The position numbers and the translations under genes were made by a program. Source: Auriscalpium vulgare (taxonomy: Eukaryota > Basidiomycota > Agaricomycetes > Russulales > Auriscalpiaceae). From it: 64,000 nt of DNA. Under the pieces are notes generated by a model. It was given only the letters and a program-made list of their open reading frames with translations, did not search any database and was not told the DNA's origin. The stretch is from positions 62,001 to 126,000 of the forward strand of contig JAHBBC010000011.1 of the NCBI GenBank assembly GCA_019915015.1. Direction: 5' to 3'. Shown piece by piece: positions 1 through 9,802 of this stretch (positions within the stretch are counted from its first letter, which is position 1; the number at the start of each line of letters is the position of its first letter).

Positions 1-537
1 CACTCAGCAGGGGCGTATCCCGCGTGACGATCCTGCCACGCTGTAGCGTCGTCGCACTGTCGGAGCGTCGGGAGATAAAGGGAAAGAAAGAGCCCGCGTT
101 AGTGTAGTGCCTTGTGCCCGCATGTACGTCGTTGAATGCCTCCCAATACTAGTATTGAACTTGCGACGCGTTACCCGCTTGTGCGACGCCAGTGTACCGT
201 GGTCGCGCCCCGTGGGAGGGGCGGGCGCCAACGACTTGTGCGATTTCGCTCGCGCCAGCAACACGTGCCCGCCACGCGGCGTCGGAGCCGCGCGTGGCGT
301 CCCGCACCGGTCCGGGGCATGTCGCGGGATCAAATCAACGATCGCTGATCAGATCGCGGATCGACCCGGCGTCGTGGGCGCTCGGAGGCAAAACCAGCGC
401 TCTGGCCGGGCCACGCGGCCGGTCGCTCCCACGCACGCACCATTGTTCGTGCGCCTGCGGCGAAGTCGCCGTCGCCCTTCTTCCCTCTTCCCCTCACCTC
501 GCTCGCTCGCCTTCCCGCTCCCCCGATTCCTCACCCC
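1..537. other. Element interior upstream of the antisense gene; no coding gene seen
   Basis: GC-rich sequence without a convincing ORF; the open frames here have low-complexity arginine/proline/serine composition and no domain. It contains the perfect palindrome CAATACTAGTATTG (144-157). From about 473 to 537 it becomes strongly pyrimidine-rich, ending at the ATG at 538. That fits the 5' untranslated leader and promoter of the antisense gene. It could also contain the reverse of the element's polypurine tract, but no LTR end is seen beside it. Confidence 0.4.
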
Positions 538-2632
538 ATGGACGCTGCCACCGTCGCCGACGCCACCGCTACCCGCGCCATGCTGGATCTCCAGCTGGGC
601 TTACTCGGGCCCATGGCGCGTGACGCCACCTCCGAGGCCCAACTCGCGCTGCTGCGCCCGCAAGCGCGCCAGCTCCTGGTACGTCTGCTCTTCCTGATCT
701 CGCCTTCCTTTCTGACTTGCGATTTCCTAGCGTGCCTACTACGACGCCCGTGGTCGTGGGGTGACGTTCTCCCCCGAGGCGCGCGCGCGGTACGACGCGC
801 TTGAAGAAGCCGTGCGACCCCCGCCCCTGTTCCTCGACGAGGCGAACGAAGACGACGAGGCTGCGGAGGCCCCTGAAGCGCCCCAGGCGACCGTGCCGCG
901 GTCCGCTCCGACCGTTGCCACGCCGTCGCCCCTCGTCGGCGCTGGGACGCGTGAGGGCACCGTCGCCGTGGCCGACCCTTCCGTTACCCGGCTCCGCCCC
1001 AAGGTGCGTGTATCGGCGGTCCTTGTCGTCACCCGCTAACCTCGCCCCTTTCTTTCTGCCCGCTCTTTACGCAGGCTCGTCGCGTGCTCGCGAACCGCGC
1101 GGAGGTGGTGTTGCCGCTCCCGGGGCCGGTCCCGCCGCCGCCTTCTGCCCGCGGGGAGCGCCTCGCCGCGCGTACCGCCACTGCGGCCGTCCAGCCTCCG
1201 TCCCAAGCCGCCGGGAAGCGCCGCGCCTCGCACTCCCCCACACCCCTCTCGTCTCCCCACGCGACCGAGTCGCCTCAACCCCGGCGCGGTCGCACCGCCA
1301 AAAAGGGTCGGCCCGCCCCTCGCCGCCGTCGCAGCCGTTCGTCGACGTCGCCGGGTAGTGGTCTCGACGACTCGCTGTCGGAGGCGGTAGACAGTGACGG
1401 CGACCCCTTGTTCCACCGGTCGGATCGCCGCCCGACGCACACCGAGCGGTACGCTGGTGAGCGCATCAAGGTGAGCTACCCCCTCCCCATCTCCCCTGCT
1501 GTTGCTGACCGTCCACCCTTCCAGACTTCTACCCGCTGCGGCCGCTGCCAGGCTGGTTTCGTGCGCGGGCCGGTGCGTTGTGAGTTCAAGCCTCACCGCC
1601 CCACCAAGTGCATCCGCTGTCGCGCCCAGCGCAAGGGCTGCGGCGGCGCTGTACTCGTGGACGGTTCGCGCCCTCGCGCCCCTTCCCCCCACCGTTCCCG
1701 TGGTCGGTCGGTCCGCTCCCGCGCTCCTTCTCGTGCCCCCCGGCCGCGTTCTGCCTCCCGTCGCGGCGCTGCGGCGCCTGTGGCGGCGCCCTTCTTCGCC
1801 AAGTTCCTTGCGGACTTACTGGCGGCCGCCGACTCTGCAGGTACGTTGCTGCGCCCCTCTTACCCTTCTCCTAACACTCACCTGTTCTTCCCTCCCTTCA
1901 GATTCCCCACGTCGGGCTCGCGACCTCCTCGCGTCCGTGCTGGCGTCGGTGGACGAGGACGCGCGGCGTTTCGAGGACCTCCCTCCTGCCGACAACTTCT
2001 CCGACCATGCCGACTCCATCGCGCTCGTCCGGGCGGAGCTGGCTGCTAGCGCGACGACGCTCAACCTGTGGCCCTACCGTCACGACCGGCTCCTCGTGCG
2101 CCTTGCCCAGCTCGAGCACCAGTTCGGCTCGCGCGTGTCCGCCGACGCTGTGGCTTCCGAGGCCTCCCGCTCTCCCTCCCTCCGTAGTTCGCCGGTCGCT
2201 GGGCCCAGTGGTCACCGGCGCTCTGACTCGCCCACCCTCGCCACCATTCCGCCCAGCTCCGTCGCCGCCTCTACTCCCGCCGCCCCGATCGTTAGCGATG
2301 AGGAGGAGGATGAGCTGGCGCCTGCTCGCGCCCCCTCCGTAGAGTCGCGCGCGTCCCCGGCTCCCGTGCATCCCGTGCTGCGCACGTATGGTCGCCGGCG
2401 CGCTGCTCGTACGCCCGCCGTGTCGGATGGCGCGGAGAGCGCGGAGGACCTTCCCTCGGCCGGCGGTATCCCCCTTGCCGCGCCTGCCGATCCAGCGGGT
2501 GTCGACGACGAGACGGACGACGACGAAGAGGAGAGCGAGGAAGGCGTGGTCGGAGTCGAGGAGAGCAGCGAGGAGGACGGTTCCGACGTTGGCGACGCCG
2601 TTGAGACCGTGTATATGGACGTCGCTGAGTAG
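538..2632 (+). CDS. Zn2Cys6-like protein encoded antisense to the gypsy element, five exons
   Basis: Proposed exons are 538-678, 731-1003, 1075-1470, 1525-1840 and 1902-2632. All introns (52-71 bp) have GT-AG ends and all phases agree, giving 618 residues. The conceptual protein starts with a helical segment, continues with a Ser/Arg/Pro-rich basic region, and in exon 4 has a cysteine array C-x2-C-x10-C-x9-C-x2-C-x6-C. That differs from the fungal Zn2Cys6 binuclear cluster only in one longer spacer. An acidic C-terminus rich in Asp/Glu follows. The gene runs opposite to gag and pol and lies between pol and the missing 3' LTR, so it is probably an accessory antisense gene of the retroelement; it could instead be a captured or older host gene. 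Function unknown; DNA or nucleic-acid binding is inferred from the cysteine pattern only. Confidence 0.65.
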
Positions 2633-2902
2633 GTCGACCCTTTCTCGCATTTTTCTCTGTTTCTTGTATTCTCTTGTTTTTGCGTTACTTTTCTTGTTGT
2701 TTTTCGTGCTGTCGTCTCTACGCATGCTTGCCCAAATAGAATTTTAGTGTCCCCCCCACCACAAGAGGAGAAAAGAAATAAGTTGAACCAATAGTCTCAG
2801 TGTACTGTCCGTGGTGTATCTCCTTAACGTAATACCTAGTCCAGTCGTATCGCGTCCTCCCCCCGACTGAAACTGCTGACCTCAGCAGTCGCGCACGGCC
2901 GG
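2633..2902. other. Spacer between antisense gene and pol 3' ends
   Basis: Convergent 3' ends of the antisense gene (stop at 2632) and pol (stop at 2903). The first part is T-rich, as expected for a 3' untranslated region. A C7 run lies near 2751. I see no ORF or LTR-like ends. Confidence 0.5.
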
Positions 2903-5900
2903 TCAGGCGACACTACCGTCTTCCGCGCTGTTACTCGCTGTGTCCGACGCGTCGCTGTCTATGCTGCGTGATTCCTGTGCTTGGGCGTCGGAGCCAGGCT
3001 GCCCGAGAAGCTCGTTTAGTCGTCGGGCGGGTATGTCGATGAACTCCGGTAGCGGAGGAAGCGTGATGTGTGGTCGCGCGAAGTACGGAATGACGCGAAA
3101 CTCCGCAGTGGGCCTGTCGAAGACCGCCCCGTGCATATCACACAGGACGTACGGTCCACCGCGTCGCCGCCCAATTACGATGAACGGACCGTCGTAGCGA
3201 GGCAGCATCTTGCGGTCGAGTGATTTCTCGAACTGCGTGAAACGTACCAGGACAAGGTCGCCTCGTTGGAAGCCGTAGTTCTTGATCGACGCTTCGTGGT
3301 CGCGCTCGAAAATCAGCGCATCATGCCGCCGCTTGTCAAACACTTTCGAGTGGAGCGTACGGAGCTGGGTGCGGCGCTTCTGAAGTGCGACAGCCCGTCG
3401 CGCGATTAAATCCGTCGTCGACAGTATTGAGTCAGGCGGTGGTAGGAGATACGTCGCCTCTACGATATCGAGGGGCATCAATGCCTGCGTGCCAGTCGCC
3501 GCGAAGTAGGGGGAGCAGCCCATACGCCTGCGCGTTGTGATCCTGTCCGCCCAGAATACCGAGTGTGCGACCGTGGCCCACTTGCTCGCGTCACCGTCGG
3601 CGGCCTTGTACAGGGCCTGTCGGACGTCAAAATGCGATCGCTCTACGATTCCGTTGGATCGCGAGTTATAGCCTGAGATGCGGATGTGCTGCACGCCGTA
3701 ATCTTCCTCGAGGTGCTTCATCGCTGCTAGGTACGGCGTCCCGTTATCCGTTACGATTTCCCGGAGCGCTCCCCAGCGACAGAGTACGTCCTCGAATATC
3801 CATCGCGCGAGCGACTTGGCATTTTCCTGACGCAGCATGCGCCACTCTGGGAAATGCGAGACCGAGCACCTGCCTTGTACGATGTATTTGAAACCTCGCG
3901 AAGCCGGCATGTGCATGGTATCAGCGTACATCTTGGCGAACAGCGGCGCCGGGGTCGCGACCGTTGGGGGAATGAGCACGTGCTTCACCTGTCGCACTTG
4001 ACAAATGTGGCACGATCGGACAAACCACGCGACGTCGCGGTCCATGTAGGGCCACCAGAAGCGTTCGAGGAGAAACATCTTGGTCGGGTACGCGCCGCGA
4101 TGGCCGACGTCGTCGTGGCACGCTTTTAAAGCCCCTATGCGGCGTTCCGGTGCTAAAACGAGCTGGTGGCGCCCCTGCGGCTCCTTGCGAAAGAGACTCG
4201 TGCCATCGAGGAAGAACTCAGTGCAGTACCTTAGGAACGTCGCATACTCTTGGTCGGCGAGGCCCTCCGGTCGTTTGAGCGTGTTGTGCCATTCCCGCAC
4301 TCGAACGAGTCGCTCGTCGGCCTGCTGCGCCTTGATGTCGCGGTCAACGGCGTCGTACGACAACTCTGTCGGAGCGGCCTGGGTGACGAACGTTGCGATC
4401 GCGGCCCTTGGTTGGTCGCGCGGATCCCCCGACCGTGGCCTTGTACTGCGCGGTACGTATGCGTTCACGAGGTGAATGAAGCCATACATTGCGTCGACCC
4501 AATCCTCGAACCCGTCGTGCTCATTCTCTGCCACGTCGCCCGGTTGGCGCCTTCGTCGCGACATCCCGTCAGGCCCATGAAACAGGCCGGGCACGTGAAC
4601 TAGGACGAAATGGAACATTAAAATGGCAATAATCCACCGATTCATGCTGGCTGAGGGTTCAATATCGGGGTTGTCGAGCATGCCCTTAATGTAGCGTGCG
4701 TCGACTTCCACGACCATGTTCCGCACTCCGATGAGATATATCTTCAGCGCGCGGAGCGCCCGAAACAGGCCGTATAATTCTAACTTTGGTTGCGAAAAAC
4801 GCGCCTCGCGATCGTTCAACGCGATGGACCCAAACCGTGCGTACCGACGCTTCTTGCGACTCTTCGGATCGTCGGCGTCAGCCTGGCACAGCAAGAACCC
4901 GACCGCAATAGGAGACGTATCGACCGCGAGGATAACCGGTTCGCCCGACTGATAGTCGATCGGTTTCAGGGCTGGCGACTCCAGCAACGCGCTTTTGAGA
5001 TCTTCCATAGCTGCTAATTGTTCCGCTCCGAATTCGAATGGCACATCTTTCCTCGTAAGGTGCGTGAGCGCATGCGCGCGATGTGCGAAATGGTGGATGA
5101 AGATCCTCAGCACCCCGACCGTCCCGAGGAACGCCCGCACATCGGACAGGTCTTGACATGGCCCCCAATTCACAATCTTAGCCACCCGTTGTTCGTCGGG
5201 GATCCGCCCGTCCCTCGTGCAGCGGTGTCCGACCACGACAATTTCGGGCGCGCACAAAATAGTCTTCCAACCCGAAAACGTCCCGCCCGAATAACCCATG
5301 CGCTGTACGACGCGGTTGAGATTCTGAAAGTGTTCCCAGACAAATCGGCGGATGCCCTCGTTGTCAGCGATTGTCTCGTACTTCCCCTGGTCGTCCTTGT
5401 ATTCGCTCGCGGGGCCCTTGACCGGTACGTCATCAATAAACGGTATCGTGACGTGGGGAATTTCCGGCCTCAGGATATGTGTGACGTCGTCGTGGAAGAT
5501 AGGCACTGAATTCGTCCAGCCCATCGGTAGTGTTACCAACCGCAGCGCGCCGTAAGGGGTCTGGAACGTAGTGAGGTCGCGCGACGCTGGGTCCAATGCT
5601 CGCTCGTCGTATCCGACGTACAGATCCAGCATCGCGCCGCAAGCCCGACCCGCGAATTGCTCGGCCAGTTGGTCGGTAAACGGGGGCACACCGGAATGAG
5701 CTATCGTGACGGCGTTTAACGGCTCCAGGCTGTGCACTATGCGCAGGCTCGTTCCATCCTTTTTGACCACGCAGAACCACCGCGACCTATACGACGAATT
5801 GGATGGTTCGTAGACGTTCGCGGCCAACTTCCGACTGATTTGTTCCATGACTTGGTCGTAGATTCCCGGCGGGATCGGTATGTTGCGTTGTACCCATGGC

Positions 5901-6562
5901 GTGTGCGGTACGACGGGTATCGTGACCGGCGGAAAGAAATCTTCGCGGAAGTGGCCTCGCTCGCTGTCGTCCCACGCGAACGCACCGTTGTGCTCGCACA
6001 TAAAATGGTGCATCAGCTTGCGTTCCTCCTTCCACAAGAAGTCCCCCTCGTGAACTACGTCGAATTGGTCGCGGCGCTCCTCGGTGTAACGCCCCGTCGG
6101 CCGGAAGTCAGGGGGCTTCGTTGGTAACTTGGGTAGTGTCGCTAGCGGGTCGCCTCGTATGTCGCGTATGATTCTGAACTGCCCAGGCAAGTCGGCTAGT
6201 ACTGGCTTCACTTTTAGGTGGGCTGGCTTATACTTTTTCTTGGTCGCTGCGAAAACTGCGCGTGCCCGCGCGCTGCTTGGCAGCGACTTACAGTCGCGAA
6301 ATTCCTGTTCGCCTGCGAACGATGGCACCCCGGCTGGGGCGAGAAAGAAAACGGGCGCCGATGGAACGTCTAAAGTCGCGTCGGTCGGCCGATCAAATAT
6401 TGGAGGGGTAGATTCTGGGAGATCGCAAAATGATAAATAGGTTGCTCGTAACTCTTCCGGCGAACTAGAGGAGTCGAAGGGGACCACGGCTTCCACGGAA
6501 ATAGGATCGGCGGCGTCGCCCGTGAACTCGAGGACGAGCGCCACTTCCGCCTGGTCGTCCAA
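2903..6562 (-). CDS. pol: gypsy pol: reverse transcriptase, RNase H, integrase
   Basis: About 1,219 codons open. The first in-frame codon usable as a start is TTG, so this is most likely made as a fusion by frameshifting from gag. Domains in order: reverse transcriptase with active-site FIDD near residue 378 (an I in the x position of Y/F-x-D-D); RNase H with the catalytic LAVDTS near 547; integrase zinc-binding H-H-C-C (about 817-860); and the integrase core with D in YADTM (about 879), D in TDNG (about 938) and E in GIVERS (about 973). A GPF/Y-type module follows (GPF near 1130). There is no chromodomain at the C-terminus. All catalytic residues I can identify are present, so the enzyme may be functional. 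The family is Ty3/gypsy (Metaviridae-like) from domain order RT-RH-IN. Confidence 0.92.
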   Translation of the reverse strand: MDDQAEVALVLEFTGDAADPISVEAVVPFDSSSSPEELRATYLSFCDLPESTPPIFDRPTDATLDVPSAPVFFLAPAGVPSFAGEQEFRDCKSLPSSARARAVFAATKKKYKPAHLKVKPVLADLPGQFRIIRDIRGDPLATLPKLPTKPPDFRPTGRYTEERRDQFDVVHEGDFLWKEERKLMHHFMCEHNGAFAWDDSERGHFREDFFPPVTIPVVPHTPWVQRNIPIPPGIYDQVMEQISRKLAANVYEPSNSSYRSRWFCVVKKDGTSLRIVHSLEPLNAVTIAHSGVPPFTDQLAEQFAGRACGAMLDLYVGYDERALDPASRDLTTFQTPYGALRLVTLPMGWTNSVPIFHDDVTHILRPEIPHVTIPFIDDVPVKGPASEYKDDQGKYETIADNEGIRRFVWEHFQNLNRVVQRMGYSGGTFSGWKTILCAPEIVVVGHRCTRDGRIPDEQRVAKIVNWGPCQDLSDVRAFLGTVGVLRIFIHHFAHRAHALTHLTRKDVPFEFGAEQLAAMEDLKSALLESPALKPIDYQSGEPVILAVDTSPIAVGFLLCQADADDPKSRKKRRYARFGSIALNDREARFSQPKLELYGLFRALRALKIYLIGVRNMVVEVDARYIKGMLDNPDIEPSASMNRWIIAILMFHFVLVHVPGLFHGPDGMSRRRRQPGDVAENEHDGFEDWVDAMYGFIHLVNAYVPRSTRPRSGDPRDQPRAAIATFVTQAAPTELSYDAVDRDIKAQQADERLVRVREWHNTLKRPEGLADQEYATFLRYCTEFFLDGTSLFRKEPQGRHQLVLAPERRIGALKACHDDVGHRGAYPTKMFLLERFWWPYMDRDVAWFVRSCHICQVRQVKHVLIPPTVATPAPLFAKMYADTMHMPASRGFKYIVQGRCSVSHFPEWRMLRQENAKSLARWIFEDVLCRWGALREIVTDNGTPYLAAMKHLEEDYGVQHIRISGYNSRSNGIVERSHFDVRQALYKAADGDASKWATVAHSVFWADRITTRRRMGCSPYFAATGTQALMPLDIVEATYLLPPPDSILSTTDLIARRAVALQKRRTQLRTLHSKVFDKRRHDALIFERDHEASIKNYGFQRGDLVLVRFTQFEKSLDRKMLPRYDGPFIVIGRRRGGPYVLCDMHGAVFDRPTAEFRVIPYFARPHITLPPLPEFIDIPARRLNELLGQPGSDAQAQESRSIDSDASDTASNSAEDGSVA

Positions 6563-6570
6563 CGACGCCT

Positions 6571-9500
6571 CTAGAGCCGAAAATCCCTGCGCTCGCCGGC
6601 GCTCTGAACGATGCGACGCGAGCCTCGCTCTACTGTCGGGACGGTCGCCGTCGCTTGAGTGTTGGGATCGGTGATCGTGACGGTCTGTCGCTCATCGACA
6701 AAGTTGCGGACTATACTCCCAGTGAGGACGTCGAAGGGCCTCCCTAGCAGGATGTCGTAGGCCGGAGAACGTATGACGTGTATCTGTACGTAGAGCGTGA
6801 TGTCGCCTAGCTTTAGCGCTACGTTGCGGGCTAGCCCGAGGGATTTGTCAATCGAGCCGTTGGCGGAAAGCATGTCCAGTGTGATCGCGGGATCATATGC
6901 CAGGCCGAGAAAATGACAAACGTCTTCGGACATGGAGATGACCTGCGACCCTGGATCCAGGATAGCCTCAATGTGCGCTTGGTTATCCACCAAGGGCAGG
7001 ACCGCTCGCAATGCCGATGACTCTTTTGCGACCACCAGCGGGGCCGGTTTCTCGGCCGAGGCACTCATCAACGTCAGCATCGGGTCGGAGAGCACCAGCG
7101 ACCCGCGAGGCGGCACCGCTGGCTGGCTCTGTATGGCCTGCAAGAACGACGACGGCATGTGCGAGGTGTATCCCCGCGCTCGATCTCTCTCCTGCTCGCG
7201 CTCTTCCTCGTACAAGTCGCCGGGTAGGTCCGACCACTCCTTGGTAGGCCCTTCCCCTTCCGCTACGACCGTGTGTAGGACCGCTACTGGGGAGTCCCCG
7301 CTGGACAGTACCGGGGCCGCTATGCGTCGCGGGGTGATAGCGTATCGCAACTGGGAACGTACTTCTGGCGCCAGCGACAGTAACTCGCTCTGTGTCAGAG
7401 TGACGGAAGTCTCCATCGCGCGGCCGTAGACTTCCTTCGCGACTTCCTCACTATGGATGGGCGTGTCCTTGGTATAGGCGGCGACTGGTTTCTTCCCTTT
7501 GTCTGGTCGGGACGCGTCCCCGACGGGTATGTAGGTTGCGTCGGGTACGGAGGCGAAAGGATGGATGGGTTCCGGCTCTATCTCCTCGGGGTCCTTCTCG
7601 ACTGTCGGCTCACCCTCGCTCTCTTCCATCGCCGCTTCCGCATCCTCTGGACCTTCGGGCACCGCGAACGTAACCTTCGGCCGCTTGGCCGTGAATTTCG
7701 ACGGAGATATGACCACCTCAGGGACTAGCCTCTTGGATCGCACTCTCTCCCCGGGCAGCGGACCGATTGGTGGCGGTAACTCTCCGTTGCGAATCGCTGC
7801 CTCCCTTCGGGCCCGGCCGGCGTTCCTCTGCTCCTTCATGAGGGTTAATACCGCCATCTCTTGACGCAACTCCTCGAGTCGCTCGTCGTCCGTCAACGGC
7901 GGGATTAACTGGATGAGCCCGGCGACCGGCTGGTCGCGCGCAGGTCGGAGCGGGTAGTCGGTGACGGCGATGGGACCTGTCGATGCCAACATCATTGTTT
8001 CCGTCGCGTTGCCCGCGACTCTGGCCGCGACGTCGGCGCGCAGCCCGGACGGGTCCGTGCGATAATATTCGTCTACCCTCGCTTGAATCGGGCCTAGCCC
8101 AAATGGCACTGGCCTGCCGTTCTTGAGTACCACCTGGTTCATCTCGTTGCGTACCACCCGCCCCGTCGCTATGTAGTCTTGCAGGACGAGGCATTCGCGG
8201 ATGAAGTGCTCGGGACCGTTGCAGAACGAGCACCTGGCGCCATCCTGTCCCGGGGCCGGGCGAGGACGATCGAAACGAGCGGCCGACGCCATCATCGGGC
8301 CCGGTGGCCCGCGCGTGTACGCCGACGGCTGCGGGCCTGCGTTACTCATCCCCATCGCATCGGCTCTCCCCGCGCTATACGCTTTCGCGATCTGCTCGGC
8401 CGCCTTCTCCATCAGAGCGGCAAACTGTTCGACCTTGATCGCCGGTTCTTCCGCCTTGACGGCCACGGGTTGGGACAAGTCGGCCAGACCCGCGGGGACG
8501 CTGAGCCCTGCCGATCGCGGGGTGCTCGACGTGCCGTGCAGCACGTACCGCGCCGCTTCCACTATTTGGTCCATCGGGTACGGGCCGTCGCGATCGTGGT
8601 CGGGATACTTCAGCTGCAGCCGCTGCTCTATCCTATCTTGCAGTCCCTTCTGGAATCCACGCAAGAAAGTGTAGTCGCGGTCGCGCTCGGAGATCCGCTG
8701 CCGCCCTATAAGAAACTGGGAGATCGCGTAGAAACCGCGATAGTATTCCCCAACGTCGCCGATGGTCGTGATGCCTCGGCGGGCTGTCTCGGCGACGAGC
8801 TGATCGAGGTCGCCCATCGTGTATTTGCGCTCCTCGTCCGCTCCGGGGTATAGCGCTATGATCGCGGTCACGAACTCTTCGAACGTCGCATTGCCCGCGT
8901 ACTGGGGTCGGCTTTGCCACTGGTCTGCTGTAAGGACGTCCAGGTATCGCGTGGCGTGCTCCTTCTTCTCCTGGTCCTGGCCGTCCTCGATACCCGCCCG
9001 CGTGAACAAGTGCCTCAACTCCGCGAAATAGCGTTGCAGCTCGCGCGGCTTAAGATTGTCGAACTTAGGGGCTTGGCGGTCGCCACGGGTAGGCATCGGA
9101 GTGGCCATGGTCGTGCGACGGGGTAAACGCGATAACGGAGTACTGGATTGCGATGTGGGAGAAACTGGTCGGGAAACCTGTGCGGCCGCTCCACGCCCGT
9201 CTCCTGATAAACCTCCGTGCGTTCCGACGTTTCCGCGGTCGGAAGCCAAGCGGTCGCTGTCGGAAGGCACCTGTGCCTCGTCTCGGTCCTCATCAATCAG
9301 CGCAGCCACTTCGGGCTCCGATTCCGACGGGGTAAGCTCCGGCGACGACCATTGTCGCATCGCTCCGCCAGTCAGCAACTCGATCGACGCCTCATTGACG
9401 TCCAGGAGCTCCTGATGGAGGGACCGTCTACCATCCCAACCGTGCTCCGACTCCTCCGATTGGACAGGGCCTGCCTCCGCGTTTTGATCGCCGGGAGCCT

Positions 9501-9753
9501 CGCCCGCAGCATCCCCGTCGTTCTCGGGTGCTGCGTCCGACACACCCGATGCCTCGCCGTCGTCGTTTTCGTTGTCGCCCTCGGCGCCTTCAGCGCTGGA
9601 AGTCGCGCGCTCTTCGCCCGACGCCCCACCTTCCGACGATGCGAGGTGTCCTGGCATGGACTCCGCCCGCTGACTGGTCGAGTACTCCGACGGGGCCGAT
9701 CGGGGCGGTGCGCGTCGAGTGGGCTCTACGATAACCCTCGCCTTTGGTGCCAT
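6571..9753 (-). CDS. gag: gypsy gag and aspartic protease polyprotein
   Basis: 1,060 residues. The start MAPKARV lies 28 nt after the primer-binding site. The N-terminus is acidic and low-complexity. A capsid-like helical domain lies at about 240-420, preceded by the motif MPTRGD that is shared with the second gypsy element at 61-63 kb. A CCHC knuckle C-x2-C-x4-H-x4-C (CSFCNGPEHFIREC) sits near residue 506. The retropepsin domain near 910-1020 has DPGSQ in place of the usual D-T/S-G-A and the second-strand motif ILLGRPFD. Proline there is unusual, but the second element also has DPGSQ, so it is a family trait rather than damage. Gag and protease share one frame; pol follows in the -1 frame. 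Confidence 0.9.
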   Translation of the reverse strand: MAPKARVIVEPTRRAPPRSAPSEYSTSQRAESMPGHLASSEGGASGEERATSSAEGAEGDNENDDGEASGVSDAAPENDGDAAGEAPGDQNAEAGPVQSEESEHGWDGRRSLHQELLDVNEASIELLTGGAMRQWSSPELTPSESEPEVAALIDEDRDEAQVPSDSDRLASDRGNVGTHGGLSGDGRGAAAQVSRPVSPTSQSSTPLSRLPRRTTMATPMPTRGDRQAPKFDNLKPRELQRYFAELRHLFTRAGIEDGQDQEKKEHATRYLDVLTADQWQSRPQYAGNATFEEFVTAIIALYPGADEERKYTMGDLDQLVAETARRGITTIGDVGEYYRGFYAISQFLIGRQRISERDRDYTFLRGFQKGLQDRIEQRLQLKYPDHDRDGPYPMDQIVEAARYVLHGTSSTPRSAGLSVPAGLADLSQPVAVKAEEPAIKVEQFAALMEKAAEQIAKAYSAGRADAMGMSNAGPQPSAYTRGPPGPMMASAARFDRPRPAPGQDGARCSFCNGPEHFIRECLVLQDYIATGRVVRNEMNQVVLKNGRPVPFGLGPIQARVDEYYRTDPSGLRADVAARVAGNATETMMLASTGPIAVTDYPLRPARDQPVAGLIQLIPPLTDDERLEELRQEMAVLTLMKEQRNAGRARREAAIRNGELPPPIGPLPGERVRSKRLVPEVVISPSKFTAKRPKVTFAVPEGPEDAEAAMEESEGEPTVEKDPEEIEPEPIHPFASVPDATYIPVGDASRPDKGKKPVAAYTKDTPIHSEEVAKEVYGRAMETSVTLTQSELLSLAPEVRSQLRYAITPRRIAAPVLSSGDSPVAVLHTVVAEGEGPTKEWSDLPGDLYEEEREQERDRARGYTSHMPSSFLQAIQSQPAVPPRGSLVLSDPMLTLMSASAEKPAPLVVAKESSALRAVLPLVDNQAHIEAILDPGSQVISMSEDVCHFLGLAYDPAITLDMLSANGSIDKSLGLARNVALKLGDITLYVQIHVIRSPAYDILLGRPFDVLTGSIVRNFVDERQTVTITDPNTQATATVPTVERGSRRIVQSAGERRDFRL
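6580..6586 (-). other. Candidate -1 ribosomal frameshift heptamer G GAT TTT
   Basis: In the gag frame the last codons read AGG GAT TTT CGG CTC TAG. The heptamer G-GAT-TTT has the X-XXY-YYZ arrangement in the zero frame. The pol frame is exactly -1 relative to gag and is open across this point. GGAUUUU is a known slippery site in some plant viruses (for example red clover necrotic mosaic virus). The site lies two codons before the gag stop. I have not folded the downstream RNA for a pseudoknot. Confidence 0.55.
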
Positions 9754-9780
9754 CGGGTTGCTGAGCGGTTGACACTAGCC

Positions 9781-9798
9781 CCCTCGCGGTGGGCTCCA
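9781..9798 (-). other. Primer-binding site of gypsy element 1
   Basis: In element orientation the sequence TGGAGCCCACCGCGAGGG begins 4 nt after the LTR end. The same block occurs 3 nt after the LTR of element 2 (from 61042). It begins with TGG, complementary to the CCA end of a tRNA. The primer tRNA would end GGTGGGCT-CCA. A U73 discriminator with this acceptor resembles fungal lysine tRNAs, but that is a guess. Confidence 0.65.
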
Positions 9799-9802
9799 CA
9801 AA

